From Capsicum annuum (taxonomy: Eukaryota > Streptophyta > Magnoliopsida > Solanales > Solanaceae), in the NCBI RefSeq assembly GCF_002878395.1, contig NC_061120.1, forward strand, positions 116,734,705-116,798,704: 64,000 nt of DNA. The letters run 5' to 3'. Below, piece by piece: positions 1 to 12,360 of this stretch. Below the pieces are notes generated by a model that saw only the letters and a program-made list of their open reading frames with translations, was not told the origin of the DNA and ran no database searches. How positions within the stretch are numbered: the stretch's first letter is position 1; the number at the start of each line of letters is the position of its first letter. Both the position numbers and the translations under genes were made by a program.

Positions 1-752
1 AAAAGACCATTCAGACACTAGAAAATATGTTGCGGGCGTGTCCAATTGATTTCAAGGGTAGTTGGGATGGCCACTTGCCTTTGATTGAGTTTACATACAA
101 AAATAGGTATCATTCAAGTATTTGGATGTCTCTATTCGAAGATCTCTATGGTAAGAGGTGCAGATCTCTAATCTTTTGGTTCGAATTTAGTGAGGTATTA
201 GTTATGGGGCTGGACTTAGTATTCGATGCCTTAGAGAAAGTCCAATTGATCATAGAAAGACTCTAGGATCCTCAGAGCTAATAGAAGTCTTATGCAGATA
301 TGAGTAGAAAGGATCTCGAGATTGAGATTGGTGACTATATCTATCTAAAGATCTCTCCCATGAAGGGAGTGAAAAGGTTTGGCAAGAAGGGAAATCTCAG
401 TCCTCGATATATCGGTCCCTTCAAAATTCTCAGTCTCTTCGGCAAATCTAGCCTCAGTTAATCCAGTCTTCCATATCTTTTTGTTCAAGAAGTGCATAGG
501 TGACCTAGAGGTTTTAGTCCCTATTAAAAGCATAGGTATTCAAAACAGCCTCTCTTATAAAGAGATTTTAGTCAAAATTCTAGACTATCAGACTCGTAGA
601 CTGACGAACAAAGAAGTCCCTTTAGTCAAAGTTCTTGGGTGGAATCAGTATATTGAGGGATCTACTTGGGAGGAAAAAGAAGACATGAATACCAAGTATC
701 CTCACCTCTTCTCCGCTAACACAGATCTAGCTCAAGGTAACAGTTCTCCTTA
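1..752 (+). pseudogene. Ty3/gypsy Tekay/Del-type pol 3' end: integrase C-terminus and chromodomain-like tail (element A)
   Basis: This is the last quarter of a chromovirus polyprotein. Integrase would insert element cDNA, and the C-terminal tail is thought to steer it to chromatin. One frame runs from position 27 to about 450 with stops at 264, 282 and 285. Its second half reads as the basic integrase C-terminal domain (ISPMKGVKRFGKKG at about 345-390). The reading then shifts frame, and 436-752 carries NPVFHIFLFKKCIGD followed by the chromodomain-like tail (VKVLGWNQYIEGSTWEE, then KYPHLF). The upstream part lies outside the window. The minus-strand element at the right edge (63411-64000) encodes a close relative in better condition. 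Family assignment is from motif order and is secure; the gene is certainly dead. Confidence 0.9.
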
Positions 753-2524
753 AGCTTTTTAGTTTTCATGTCCAGATTTCAGTTACAACTTGATATCTGC
801 CTTATACTCAGGATTCCATTTTAAAATTGGGTACTAAGTACCGTTACATATTCAATTATATGTTCATGCATCATATTAGTCATGTATTCATGCATCAGAC
901 ATGTATCCTTAATTATTACATGTGTTGATGATTGTATAACCAAAGCATGCTCCCCACATATTTGATTAAAAGCCTATATAAAGGAAAGATACCATACTAG
1001 TATGATATTATAAAATCCCCCTTTATGTACAAGTTTATGCATGCCACATGTTTGATGAAATACCTCAATAATTGAATTATGAATGGTGATGTGGGTTATG
1101 TATTCAAGAAAGTCATGCCTTGTCAGTTTCTTTCCATCGAGTCCTGGGGTACTTGTACCTGACAATTTAGTTGTGTGCCTAGAGCCAGTGTTGTGTTTTC
1201 ATGATATCCTTAGTCAAGCCATGATCCATAGAACTCAGTCAGTCATGTGACTCAAGAAAGATCAGTAATACAGTAATCTTAGTACTATTCCATTATTCAA
1301 CATCAGTTTATTCAATCTAGTTAGTTCAGTAATCCATGATCAGTGTCTATTTAGATAAGAGTAGGAATTAGCACTGAGTGAACCCAAGGATGGGAACACA
1401 CACTGTTAGATGAGGGTGTGATTCTTAGAAGTTATCGTTGCATTCCAAAACTATGTAGCCAGCATAGGTTTAGACATTTACACTATCAGATGAGGGTTGA
1501 TGAGGTGGATAAGCACTATTAGATGAGGGCCCCATCATTCTCTTTTAGGGACACTGTCCGATGAGGGTCACTAACAACCTTTACTTACTAGTGGCGCGGT
1601 ATTGACACCCTTCCAATTGGAGTTACAGATTGAACCCCAACATAGCCATAATGGAGCATTAGGGGCATGTCAGTTAGATAACCACTTCCCATAGTTTTAG
1701 TTACAGAATCAGGACTGTCAGATACAATTATTCAGTCTTAGTAATAGAACTCAGATAGTTGTACTACTTCCAGATACAGTCAACTCAGCTACAGTATAGA
1801 ACTCAGCTAGTTCTATCATATTTAGGACTGTCAGATATAGTCACTTATGTCATCAGTTTTATCAATCATCAAAATTCAATTATCACACATATTAGTTATC
1901 AGTAAACTTAAGTTATCATAATCTCAGATGTAGTTACTATGTATTCATGCATGTATTCTCACATTCATATTAGTTAGTTAGACAGTATTGTTCATGTATA
2001 TGAACCCTAGGCATTCTTCCTACCTTCCATGAATACCAGTATATTCAAAGTACTAACGTATTTGCGCTATGGTGTCTTATACCATAGGTTTAGAAGCACG
2101 AGATCCATAACATAAATAGCATTCCAGTCTTAGTAGTCAGAGATAGCAGTGATTCCTCATATCTTGAGGAAATGATCATTTATTTATTATCTAATTAAGT
2201 AATTTATTAGTTGGATTTATTTTGGGACATGTCCCCTCAAATCCTCATTCAGACAGTTCAGTCAGTTAGAGGCTTTCCATACTATCATGTTTAGACTATC
2301 ATGTTGTTTTGTTTTGTTTTGGGTATTTCGTACCCCATTCAGATGTTATATCTTTCTCAGTTAAGTTACAGTCTTGAACCGTATAACCTTTCAATTAATA
2401 TTACCACAATCATATAGTATATTATGCAGTATACAGGTACAAATATCAGTCATGGGTTAGCTTATGGTCCTTCGGGATCATGAGCACCATGTAGCATTTC
2501 CAGTACCAAATCCGGGGCGTTACA
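753..2524 (+). mobile_element. Post-pol spacer and 3' LTR of element A, LTR 5' part missing
   Basis: The right end is clear: the sequence ends ...GGGGCGTTACA at 2524, the mirror of the TGTAACGCCC terminus of LTR D. The block 1080-2524 aligns by eye, reverse-complemented, with LTR D (60142-63058), including the tract before the end with tacaggtacaaatatcagtc. Position 937-1080 also matches LTR E near 44036. No TGTAA(T/G)ACCC start is visible after the pol stop, so roughly the first 0.9-1 kb of the LTR seems deleted. A 16-bp box close to CACTRTYAGATGAGGG occurs at 1401, 1481, 1514 and 1552. The boundary between spacer and LTR remnant, near 905-940, is uncertain. Confidence 0.75.
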
Positions 2525-2640
2525 AACTTGTGGTAATACCTTACCATCCACAATAAAGTGGGCAAGTTAAAGTCTCTAATAAGGAGATCAAGTCTATTCT
2601 AGCAAAGACTGTGAATGCCACTAGGATTGACTGGACTTAA
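2525..2640 (+). pseudogene. Integrase fragment, Athila/Tat type
   Basis: Immediately after the LTR end, one frame reads VVIPYHPQ, a stop, then SGQVKVSNKEIKSILAKT. This is the stretch around the catalytic Glu of Athila/Tat integrases, and the minus-strand copy at 56690-56760 has the same motif. It shows that element A inserted into, or recombined next to, an older Athila/Tat-type pol. The fragment ends near 2640. It does not join in order with the RT remnant starting near 3260, so it probably belongs to a different copy. Confidence 0.75.
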
Positions 2641-3259
2641 GTATTTCTTTTGTTTTAACTTTGCTTTTAGTATGTGATTTAAGGTAATGTTTGTTAAAGT
2701 GTGTAGGCAATTGTGGACTCAAAAGAAAACTAGAAAATTTCTATTTCCTAGTCCCAATCTATCCCAGCAACTCATATGGTGAGATCATAAGTTGTACGAT
2801 GAGCTATAGCCACTGGAAAGGAGAAATCCAAATAATGATTTGAGCAATCCCCCCCTGTGACTCTAAAATTTAGCTATAGTGACCCATAAGGTATCATGAT
2901 TACTCATCACCTTACGTCTTATAGACTGAAGAGGATCACCCATGTAAGTCATTTAACTTGTGCACTACAAATAAAGGATACGACCCATAGCTAGTGGTAA
3001 TGAGTTGTAGGTTAGGGTGTTACCACTGTGTCAAAAATCATTCCTTACTTTAAATAGTTGATGAGTCTGCAATTTGTGACTCATTTGGCCTAAAAATTGT
3101 AAGAAATCAAGTCCTCAATTCCAATTTGAGTTATTCTTAAAAGGAATTGACCATAGGAGTGGAGGGAAAAAATAAAAAATTATGTAGTGTCGATTATGTC
3201 TTCAATCATTAGATACTAATTGTGAAAGGAAGATTTATGGTTAGGAAAGAGATATACCA
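2641..3259. other. Unassigned repeat-like DNA between pol fragments
   Basis: No coding motif was found. The stretch holds several short related words (gagttgtagg, gtgactc, catcacc) around 2770-3090. In character this resembles the start of LTR B at 13770-14060, so it may be a diverged LTR remnant. I cannot place its ends. Confidence 0.3.
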
Positions 3260-4625
3260 AAACACCCAACTTAGTTAACGAAATGGGAAGATATCATTGG
3301 GATTGCTCTTCATATTTATACTTCAAGATTATGTTGGGGATTTATTATGTACCGTGTGTTGACCATCAATGGAGGTTAAATTCTCTAATACAAACAAGTA
3401 TTAAAAAAGAGATAATTACATGGTTAGATATGGGGGCATTATCCATTCCATCACATATGACATATATATGATCCTAGTTCAATATGTCCCAAAGAAAGGA
3501 TGAATAATAGTCCTAATAAATATAAGGAGCTTATTCCTATGAGATTGATGATGTAGTGGAGAGAGTGTACTGAATATTTGAAATTGAACTTTAAAGAGAA
3601 AAGACCACTTCCATATGTCATTCATGGATCAGATGCTTGATCATTTAGTGGGAAGGTTTGGTATTTTTTCTTAGATGGGTACTCCAATTATAACCAAAAT
3701 TTCATCACACGTGAGGACCAAGAGAATACTACGTTTACATGTCTATATTGTACTTTCGACTTCAAGGGTATGCCCTTTGGGTTATTTAATGCACCCACCA
3801 CTTTTTAAAGGTGCGTGTTATAAATCTTTTCAGATATACCGAAGGATACTACAGTGGTCTTCATGGATGGTTTTTCCATTGTGGCTGACACTTTTGAACC
3901 ACATCTTGAACAATTGGGCGAGGGACTTGAAATATATGATGAAACTAATCCTGTGTTAAATTAGGAAAAGTGATAGTTTATAAAAAGGAAGGGTATTTTA
4001 TTTGGGAATAAGATTTTGTGTTAAGGTATTAAAGTTAACTAAGAAAAATTTGATGTTATTGAAAAGTTACCCCCTCAATCTTTGTGAAAGCTGTTCAAAT
4101 CTTTCTTATGCACAATAGTTTATATATGTGTTTCATTAAAGAATTCTCTAAGATCACTCATCCTATGTGTAAGCTTCTTTAAAAGAAAGAAAAATTTATG
4201 TTTGATGTTGAATGTGGGAGGGAATTTAATTGCCTTACAGAAAAACTTATGTCAGCTCTTATCATTGTGGCCCATGTTAGCCACTAACGTTTAGATTGAT
4301 GTATAATACAAGTGGCTTGGCATTGAGTGTGGAATTAGGAAAAGGATAGGAAAAGGTTTTTTATCCTATATATTCTTGTTTAAAGCCCTTGCATGATGCA
4401 TAATGAAATTATATGATTGTAGAGCAAGAGTTACTTTCCGAAGTGTATGAATTTGAGAATTTTTTTGTATATTTGTTGGTTATGAAAGTCATTACGCACA
4501 ACAACAATGAAACCATTAGGTATTTAATGACTTAAACGTAAGACAAGCCTCGGTAGATTTCATTGATGTTTCTACATCAAGAGTTTGATTTTAAAGTGAA
4601 GGACAGGAAAGGGTATTAATACTAA
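3260..4625 (+). pseudogene. Reverse transcriptase and RNase H remnant, Athila/Tat-type gypsy (element C)
   Basis: The start of RT is readable at 3340-3470 (VDHQWRLNSLIQTSIKKE, then WLDMGALS). After a gap, 3660-3960 reads in a shifted frame with FLDGYSNYNQNFITREDQE, FKGMPFGLFNAPTTFQ and VVFMDGFSIVADTFEP. The catalytic YxDD-like motif appears as FMDG, so its second Asp is lost. RNase H follows with many stops to about 4600. Compared with the minus-strand copy at 57240-58490, the domain order is the same but decay is heavier, with at least three frame changes and missing segments between about 3480 and 3600. Same strand and spacing as the integrase remnant that follows, so the two are one pol. 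Confidence 0.85.
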
Positions 4626-5560
4626 GTGGCACATCATTTAACTCACCTTGAGTCTAACAAAGCAGAGCGGGGTGAGTTTGATATTGATGAAATATTTCAT
4701 GGTAAACTTGTAATCCACTCTAAAAGATCATTGAACTATAGTATGAGGACTATGAAGTTTATGTGGTATGTGGTTTGCTTCTGGATGATTTCAATTATTA
4801 TCAAAGAAGAAGATTCCTCTGAATGAAAAGGTACTAGTGGTATGAAACCTATCTCTTTACGAAGTGTGTGAATATAATATAATATAGGAAGAAATAAGGC
4901 CTATTATTGAGGTGTGTTATTCATCCCAGATTATTGGTCACCATGGTGGCGTACATACAATTGCAAAAGTCCTCCAAAGCAGATTTTGTTGGTCAACTTT
5001 ATATCATGATGTGCATAAGTTAGTGCAAGTCTGTGAGCAATGTCAAAGTAAAGGAGGGATATCAAGAAGACACAAAGTTCTTTACAACCAAGTGTAGATA
5101 TTGAGTTGCTAGGTGTATTGGGGTTGGACTTCATAGCATCTTTCTTGATCTTGTATCGGAACCACTATAGCTTGGTAGCAGTTGATTATGTTTCTAAATG
5201 GGTCAAGGCAATTACATTGAAAAATAATGAAGCTAAGATTATTACCTACTTCATGAAGAAGTACATTTTCACTAGATTTGGGATACCCCATGCTATCATA
5301 AGTGACGGGGGTTCTCTTCTTTTATAAACAACCATTTCGTTTGTTGATTATAATATATTGAGTAAAGTATATGGTGGATTCGCCACACCATCCTCACACC
5401 AATGGGTATGCAGAAGTGTCCAAATGGGAGATAAAATAAACTTATCAAAAACCATAAATGCGATTAGAATGAATTATACTCAAAAAACATGATGATTATT
5501 TATGGGCCTATAGGATTTTTTTCATGACTCAAGACTACCCTCTAGTCGTAAAACGGTGCT
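4626..5560 (+). pseudogene. Integrase remnant, Athila/Tat-type gypsy (element C)
   Basis: 4626-4826 is the linker between RNase H and integrase (AHHLTHLE). The zinc-binding HHCC domain is readable at 4912-5097 (GHHGGVHTIAKVLQ, later CEQCQSKG). The core domain at 5106-5327 keeps the first catalytic Asp region (LGLDFIASF), VDYVSKWVKA and the second Asp (IISDGG). After a frameshift, 5380-5450 gives HHPHTNGYAEVSKWEIK with the catalytic Glu. All three catalytic residues are therefore visible even though the frame is broken at about 5097, 5327 and 5430. The element's 3' end is not recognised after about 5560. Confidence 0.85.
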
Positions 5561-6470
5561 TAGAACAACAAGTGATTCCAAATTACCTATGTTATTGGAA
5601 TAATACATGACCAACTAATTAAAACATCTATAAGAGTTAAACAGATTGAGATAAAGCATAATCACGAGATGAGTTATTTCAATACGTTACTGTTAAATGT
5701 TTACAACATTATAATCTGAAAGAAAAGGGAACTGAAACTACAAGAAATTACTCTAACTGACTATCTATTAAGCCTCTACTTAAAATAATTATTGGTAGAC
5801 GGGACATGACCCCCAACTATCCCAAATCAATACATATCAATCAACATAAAATATTGGAATTACAAACTGATTTGAGTCCCTAAATCAAGAGAACTCAATA
5901 TCTACTGGTTGGAAGCTGTGATATGCTTGACTAAGATCCTGATCTTAAGCACATGAATCTTCATCACATGAAAAATATTGGCAACAGAATTATACAATTA
6001 GTACTTTTGAATGTACTAAGTATGTGAGATATGCATTAGTCATGAAAAACACAAAATCATGCTTTAAAACTAAGGACATAAGCAATTTCTTGAATTATGC
6101 ATTTGATTCATGTCTATAAAACTATATTAAATTTAAAAAGCCAAATTTTCCTACAGATTCATTATGAAATAATAAAATACACATGTACTAAAATGCAATG
6201 ATAATCAGGAAAATCATAGTTTAAAAGAAAGTAAAACTAAAATAAGGGTCATGAATGATTACTGATCTTGAAATAATGGGAGATACTATTAACCGACATA
6301 TAACCATATGAGCTAAAAATAAAGTTCGATGTATAATTCTCATAAAAAAATGGCCCAATATACCTTTATAGGGTATAAAAGTTTGTTTGGCATAGTACCA
6401 ATAATGAAAGAACATGAACCTATAGTGGACATAGTTTTGGTACTTAGGTATGCTGAACACTTTGTAAAGA
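5561..6470 (-). repeat. Probable gypsy LTR fragment, minus orientation
   Basis: Read on the minus strand, about 5640-6470 has the layout of the central and 3' half of a Tekay LTR: a tract like gggacatgtcccc (plus strand 5800-5815), the downstream gaatgtactaagta word (6008), and AT-rich sequence with short hairpins. LTR D contains both words in the same order (60440 and 60650). Divergence is high and neither terminus is found. No coding motif was seen in 5561-5640. Confidence 0.45.
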
Positions 6471-8442
6471 TCTTCCAGGTCATTTTATTGATTTCAAATA
6501 ATTTACAATATTTTGAGCCTTTCCAAGGGGCTACATGTCATTTATAAATTACTTGAACTGCTAGTTCAATTATCGAACTATTCTTTTGGATTTTAGGCTT
6601 ATTTCCCAATTTTGGAGCTTTCCTTGTTAAGGTATAAGTCTCAAACCAAATATCTATGTAAATGTCTTTATATTGAAATTTCAACAACATCACCAGCTTA
6701 AAAACATTTATTTTAGGTTTGGGGACCCTTGGTTCATGTCTCGAGGCATTTAGATTCATTTTGTGCTATTATGTAGAATTTAGTTAAAATCAAACTAAGT
6801 GTGGGACCCATTTTAATTGAAAAGATCTTGGATGAAATTTTTGATGGTCCTGTTGAGTCTTAAATATTGAATTTTGTATGCTATCATAGTTTACTTGTGC
6901 ATATAGGGTTCTAAATAATTCCCGAGCACTGGTCGAAGTCTATTTGGTCTTACCAAAAATTTGGTGCCCTAATTTCTCCCTCATTTTGTTGGGGCATTTC
7001 CTCCATTTTTGAGATCCTGGAACATTGGAAGGTTTGAAAATTCATCCATTGAAGCTAAGGTAAACTAGTTTAAAACTCGTTGGTCATTTCTCAGTATTTT
7101 CCCCATCAAATTCTATCCTTTTTCTTTGTAAATTCCTAGAATTTAAGTCTTGAATTTCTCAAATTTAAGAATTTATTTGGACGCTGATTTGTACTCTATT
7201 TGTGCTCATGTTTTGGCACATATTCCTTGTCTTTCTATTGACATCGTGAATTAATCATTTTTTGGAATTTTGTTTCAGGACCCATGGGCCCATTTTAACT
7301 CGATTTTGGACCTGGAGTTTAGTATTGCAATATGAATATTGTTTTTCTCCTTTTGAAGTGTAAATTATCATTTTTATAGCAAGATGAATTTTCAAAATTG
7401 CAGAGAATACAGAAGATTTATGGATGAGTCAAGAATTACAGTTCAACATCAATGTTGGCTTCGATCTTCTTTTCTCTATGAGATCTTATATAGTATAGAT
7501 TTCATAATAGGTGGGGATTGTAGGATGGGTTGCTGACTAGTATACCATAAATTAGACTATTTAGGAAATTTGGGATAGAATGGTGACCCAAACCTTAACA
7601 TAGGATATTTTTTATGACCAAAGAATCCTACTATCCTTGATTACAAGCTTGTGAAGCATGTTTTGATGTTAAGGATCCCATTGGTTTAATATTTCCCATT
7701 AGATTTAGTGAATCTAACAATAGTCCCTTAATTAGATCCTTTAATGTCTTTAATTAGATCCTTTAATGTCTTTACGCCCTCATTTATCATAGTTTTGGAG
7801 TTATGAGACTTTTTTATGTTAATTATATTTTGTTTGGCTAAGGTCGTGGTTACATTACCAGTTGGACTCCAAGTTAGTATCATATCCTTTTAAAGGACAT
7901 GATTCTAGTGTATAGATTCTTAGTCGCTTATGGTTGTATTGTTTGGATATTGGATGACATGCATACTTTTAGGCCCATTCACGCTCACTTAGTGGTATGA
8001 TTCCAATCAAAATCTTGATTTTATTATTGCTTTCTAGAAAGGGCCACTGTTGACTTTAAAATAGATTTCTTCTATAACGGGAGTCATACCTGCTTATTTA
8101 AATGATTTATGATCTTTTAGAAATAAATATACTATTTTGAAACTTATTTTGAGATTGTTTAGTTTATTTTTAATCAACTCTCATACAAATACTATTTACT
8201 TCAACTTAGAGAGATTTCAACCCTTTCTATACAATTATACAAATTCAGTCTAGAGATTGATCTCGAATAATGAGTTTACAGATTTACACTTTTTAGTCAT
8301 GGTTTATATTTGTGCATTATATACGTATATACATACATACATACATACATGTAATATATATATTGATTATGATAAAAATTGAAAGTCCTGCTTTACTATT
8401 TGGCCATGTATAGGAATATCCTAAGACCCCTATGGGCCCTTT
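6471..8442 (+). repeat. LTR-like debris; probable 5' portion of the LTR split by the Ogre insertion (element F)
   Basis: No coding motif is present. The sequence is AT-rich, with the T-rich, promoter-like texture of plant LTRs at about 6800-7400. It ends exactly where the Ogre LTR begins. The DNA on the other side of the Ogre (31078-32352) reads like the end of an LTR followed by a gag, so I infer that both pieces are one LTR split by the insertion. A perfect 22-bp tandem duplication lies at 7728-7771 and an (ATAC)n microsatellite at about 8329-8350. The LTR start is not identified. Confidence 0.4.
8329..8350. repeat. (ATAC)n microsatellite
   Basis: Five to six ATAC units next to a short TA run (8353-8362). 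A simple repeat in LTR-like debris just before the Ogre 5' LTR. Confidence 0.9.
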
Positions 8443-9716
8443 TGATAAATCTTCTAATTGATGAACTGCCAGAACCTTTTAAGCTTAAATTATCATGTGT
8501 TTCCATTGATTTAGTGTTAATATCATGCACAATGCTCATTTGAGCATGTAAAGATTCCAAATGAAGATGAGAAAGCCATTCAAGTCAATGGGAAGTAAAA
8601 TATGGAATAAAAAGAGTCATAATGTTCACATGGACAAGTTGAGAGACCACAGGAACTAAAGAGTAGCCAAAATGTCAAAAAACAATGTCATCTGCACCCA
8701 TGGTGTGCCCCATCTATGTCTAGGGTATGCCCTACATTCTCTTCATCTGCTATGGATCTGCTCCCCATTTGCTTAGCATGTGTTCAAGTAGATCAAGAGT
8801 GTGATACCATCGTTGTAATATTTGGCAATCATGAATTTGGGGCTAAATTAGGGGTTTTCAGCTGGTTTACAAATTATTGAAAATTATTGTACTACTCTTG
8901 AGTTAAGAAAACATTAGAGTGAATTAGGGCTTTCTGTTGATGATTTATACAATTAAATCTTTGATTTACCATTTTCTTTATTGTTTATTGATTAATTTGA
9001 TGGAAATTTTAGTATATCTCTACTTTCTCTCTCTATGTGTAACTAATTCATCTTCTTTGGTTTAGGCTTGAATAGATTCTGATTAGTGCACGAGTTTTGT
9101 TTATTTTTCCTCCTAATTAGCTATTTGATATGGATTTTGCATTCATTTGATGTTTTAACTAAGAATTGGGGCTTGTAAACTCCTATTACCTTAAAACCAT
9201 ATCATCCTAGATAAAGCAGATATGGGAGAGGGATGGGCGAGAACAATAACTTGAATTAGTTAATTTAATAGCATCTCTAAGACATAAGTACATTAATTGA
9301 GGCCATAGATGGTAAAATTGTTACACTTATGAGGTGTTCTAAAGAAACCAGTTGTTATATTTGGTGTTTTATTGAAAATTTACATGAATACCTCTAGATC
9401 TAGCCTACCCATGTCTTCTAGCAATATTTGAAAAAATAATAAAATACATATGCATAAACCTACACCTTGGAAGGTAAAACCCCAAGTTCCATCAACAATT
9501 GATTATCTCTAATTATTTCTAGCTTCAAAGTTGTAGTTTTAAAACAACAAAATTGTTAAATCCAAAAACATTCCAATAACCTCCTAGTTGACTTCTAAAA
9601 CTCTTGAGTATTGACATCCATGTCTTCACTCCATGTGGATTCAACCGCAACCTTTGTTGAATTACTATACTGATGACGACTGCTTAAACTTTAAGAGTGT
9701 AGTTTAAGCGTCATCA
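8443..9716 (+). repeat. Ogre/Tat 5' LTR
   Basis: Starts TGATAAATC and ends GCGTCATCA. It matches 29750-31077 in the same order: the gcttaaattatcatg word, the gaatttggggctaaat tract (8831), the fast-evolving middle, then the conserved last third (tatggattttgcattcat, acctacaccttggaagg, ttgattatctctaat). The U3 part holds short words such as gtgtgcccc and ggtatgccc (8702-8735). The promoter presumably lies near 8800, but I see no convincing TATA box to single out. Confidence 0.85.
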
Positions 9717-9719
9717 AAT

Positions 9720-9740
9720 TTTGGCATTGTTTCTCTAAAA
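9720..9740 (+). promoter_or_regulatory. Decayed primer binding site of the Ogre element
   Basis: Directly after the LTR end, the sequence tttggcattgtttctc keeps the TGGC start and spacing expected of the tRNA-primer site of Athila/Tat-lineage elements. The remaining mismatches are mostly C-to-T and G-to-A changes. Position is the main evidence. Confidence 0.5.
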
Positions 9741-9839
9741 TGAAAAATAGTTTTCATTCTTACAGTATTTTTAGTCATTTTGTGTTACTGTAGTGTTTTA
9801 TTTTACATTATTTGTTGTTTTTGTTCTTTGTTTGGTAAG

Positions 9840-11100
9840 GATAATATTATACGCACTACTATGAGCCAACACGATAGTAATACCTATACTTTTGATGGGC
9901 ATCTCAAGGAAGAGGATAACCTCAGAGATCTGGGTTGAGCTAGTACTATTCATTTCCACCAGTTAAAGAAAATGGAGTGTTTCTTGTTACTAGCATGATG
10001 TGTTATTTACTTCAAATGAAAGGGTTGTTTTGAGGTCAATCACATGAGGACACCAATCAACACATGAAAAATTACATTGATATACATTCTCCATTGACAT
10101 AGCACACATATCTTAAGAATAAATCCATTTGTTTCTTGACCCATTCTCACTGATAGGAGAAGCACTCTTATGGTCCTGATCTTTGCCCGCGGGATCTATT
10201 ACTTCATGGTTTGATATCATGGAAGCATTACTTGATAGGTACTTTCCTCCTTCTCAAATGATGAAACTAAGAGATAAAATCATTAATTTTCTCTAACTTA
10301 ATGGCGAACAATTATATCAGGCTAGGAAGTGATTCAATAATAAGATAATGCAATGACCAAATCATGAGGTCCCGGACAACATGCATCTTCAAATCTTCTA
10401 TAGGTCATTGGATTAGTTGTATAAGACGCTAGCCGACAATGCTGCTGAAAGATATATTATCAAATAATATTATGGTGTCGCAGCTACTTTAGTAGATCAT
10501 GTGACCAAGCTAAGTAGAAGTTGGTACTCAAGAGATACTAAGTGGATATGGGGGATCCCTCCACTTCTTTTTTAATTCAAGAACAAAGGAAAAAAGATGA
10601 GGAAAGATATCAGAACATGGCTATAGTAGTGACATAATTTGATCTTCTCAAATATGCAACGGAATATACTCTAAATATGATTAACACGGTTGCTTCTAAG
10701 AGTTCTATAGCTTATGATGATGAGGAAACAGAGTCTTTTCAAGAGGAAATATTGTTCTTATCGAACCAAATAGGGGGTTCTCACCTGACCTACCAAACGC
10801 AAGGTAGGAATCAGGGTTAGAAAGAACAGGATCATGATAGAAATTGGCGTAACAGAGACTGGGCTTAGAGAGATAATTATAGGGATTATAATTGGTACTT
10901 ACCTCCCCAGAAGTCTGTATTAACTCGATCTCTATTACAGAAATATCTATTGAATTATTTAATCGTGATCTGTATTATAGAAATCTCTATTTAATCCCTG
11001 TAATAGAGATCAAGATTAGAGAGATAAGGATAGGTATTATGACTAGTATTTAAGTCCACATGATAGGGACAAGGGTCAAAAGTCATGCTTTATTGACCCC
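9840..11100 (+). pseudogene. Ogre/Tat gag
   Basis: Capsid-type gag of the Tat lineage, which would form the virus-like particle. Readable segments in order are FPPSQMMKLRDKIINF (10241-10290), PDNMHLQIFYRSLD (10375-10416), DNAAERYI (10435-10460) and LVDHVTKLSRSWYSRDTK (10488-10545). Next comes the Arg/Asp/Trp/Asn-rich stretch of Ogre gag (NWRNRDW-like, 10838-10910). Stops and frame changes interrupt all of these. At about 10911-11020 a short palindromic insert disrupts the RD-rich part. Protease follows on the same strand. Confidence 0.8.
10927..11011. repeat. Short inverted repeat inside Ogre gag
   Basis: The 14-bp arms GATCTCTATTACAG (10927-10940) and CTGTAATAGAGATC (10998-11011) are perfect reverse complements. 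A third, direct copy (gatctgtattatag, 10967-10980) lies between them. The block interrupts the repetitive RD-rich part of gag. It could be a tiny foldback insertion or a local rearrangement; no target duplication is clear. Confidence 0.7.
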
Positions 11101-11399
11101 AAGAAGTTCAAAAATAAAGATGTCCTTACTTATATCTTGATACGTGTTGAGGAAATCAATAATATATTGAGAAATTTAAAAGTGATTTCTCATGACTAAA
11201 TCAAATGATGATATTTCATTCGTCCTCTATCAAGCAAATTAAAACTCAAGGGGGTCAAATAACGGCTCATCTCAATACACGGAAGGGTGGATTGCCTAGT
11301 GACATGATTATTAATTAGAATAATGCTCATATCATGGCCATTATCAATAGGAGTGGTCAGACTATTGGTAAAGATGTTATTGATTTTGTTAAATACGCC

Positions 11400-12360
11400 A
11401 ATAAAAAGGGAAGTGATGAATAATTAATGAAAATAAAAAGAGTCTAAAGAAGACTAATGATGCGATTTCAAAGACCAATGAGTCCATTGCTGAAAAGCCA
11501 ATTATAGTTAAAGAAAAGGGTGAAAATGAGGAAGCTCTGAAAGCTGTTGAGAGTAATGCTCCAAAATTAGAGAAAGCAATAATATTTCCTTCGTCTTAAA
11601 TAAAAATTCTTCCCTTTTTTCCTATAATGACTCAAAAAAAAGGAAGTTGATGAAAAGTTCAATAAATTTCATAAAATTTAGCTACCTATCATTGAATATT
11701 TCATTGTTAAAAGCTTTAGAAGAGATGTCTAGGTATGATAAATTCTTGAAGGACACTGTTACAAAGAAATGAGTCATTAATATTGAAACTATATACGTAA
11801 ACCATAATTTTAGTTCCATAATATTTAGCATAATGGTGGAGAAGAAGGAAGACCAGGGTGCACTCAATATCCCTCTCACTATTAGGATGCATAAGTTTAG
11901 AAAAACATTATGCGATCTTGGGAAAAACATTAATTTGATGCCATTCTATGTGTTTCAAAAGTTATGTTGGGTGTTTCCATACTATCCCTAATGAGGCTTT
12001 TAATGGTTGATTGTTCTATCAAGAATCCCTTAGGAGTGCTATGTGATATTCTTGGGAAAGTTGACCGATTCATCTTTACAATCGACTATGTTATTTTTGA
12101 TTATGAGATTGATCATGAGGTCCCTATCATTTTAAGTAGGGAATTATTAGGTATCAAAATATCCTTAATGGATGTTGAATATTTTGAAATAAAGTTCCAA
12201 GTGAATAATGAAGAGGTCTCTTTCAAAGTATGTAAGTCTATAAGACAACCTAAAGATTTACAAGTTATTTTGGTGATTCATATAGTTGTTGATGAGTTTA
12301 CTAGCATCATAAAGGAAAGTATTGTATGTAACCCCATAGTAGGTACATTATGAAATTTGT
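11400..12360 (+). pseudogene. Ogre/Tat protease region
   Basis: Retroviral-type aspartic protease that would mature the gag-pol polyprotein. 11849-11950 reads DQGALNIPLTIRMHKF, then LCDLGKNINLMPFYVF, with the catalytic Asp in CDLG at about 11911-11922. After a frameshift near 11964 a long open stretch reads to 12352: MRLLMVDCSIKNPLGVLCD, IDHEVPIILSRELLG and VDVEYFEIKFQVNNE-like sequence, the typical C-terminal half of Ogre protease. The active-site triplet is Asp-Leu-Gly. Lys-rich sequence before it (11400-11640) is the linker between gag and protease. Confidence 0.85.

Noticed and set aside
11964..12353. 129-codon ORF as a possible host gene
   Set aside because: Its sequence continues the Ogre protease in domain order (IDHEVPIIL), so it is part of pol.
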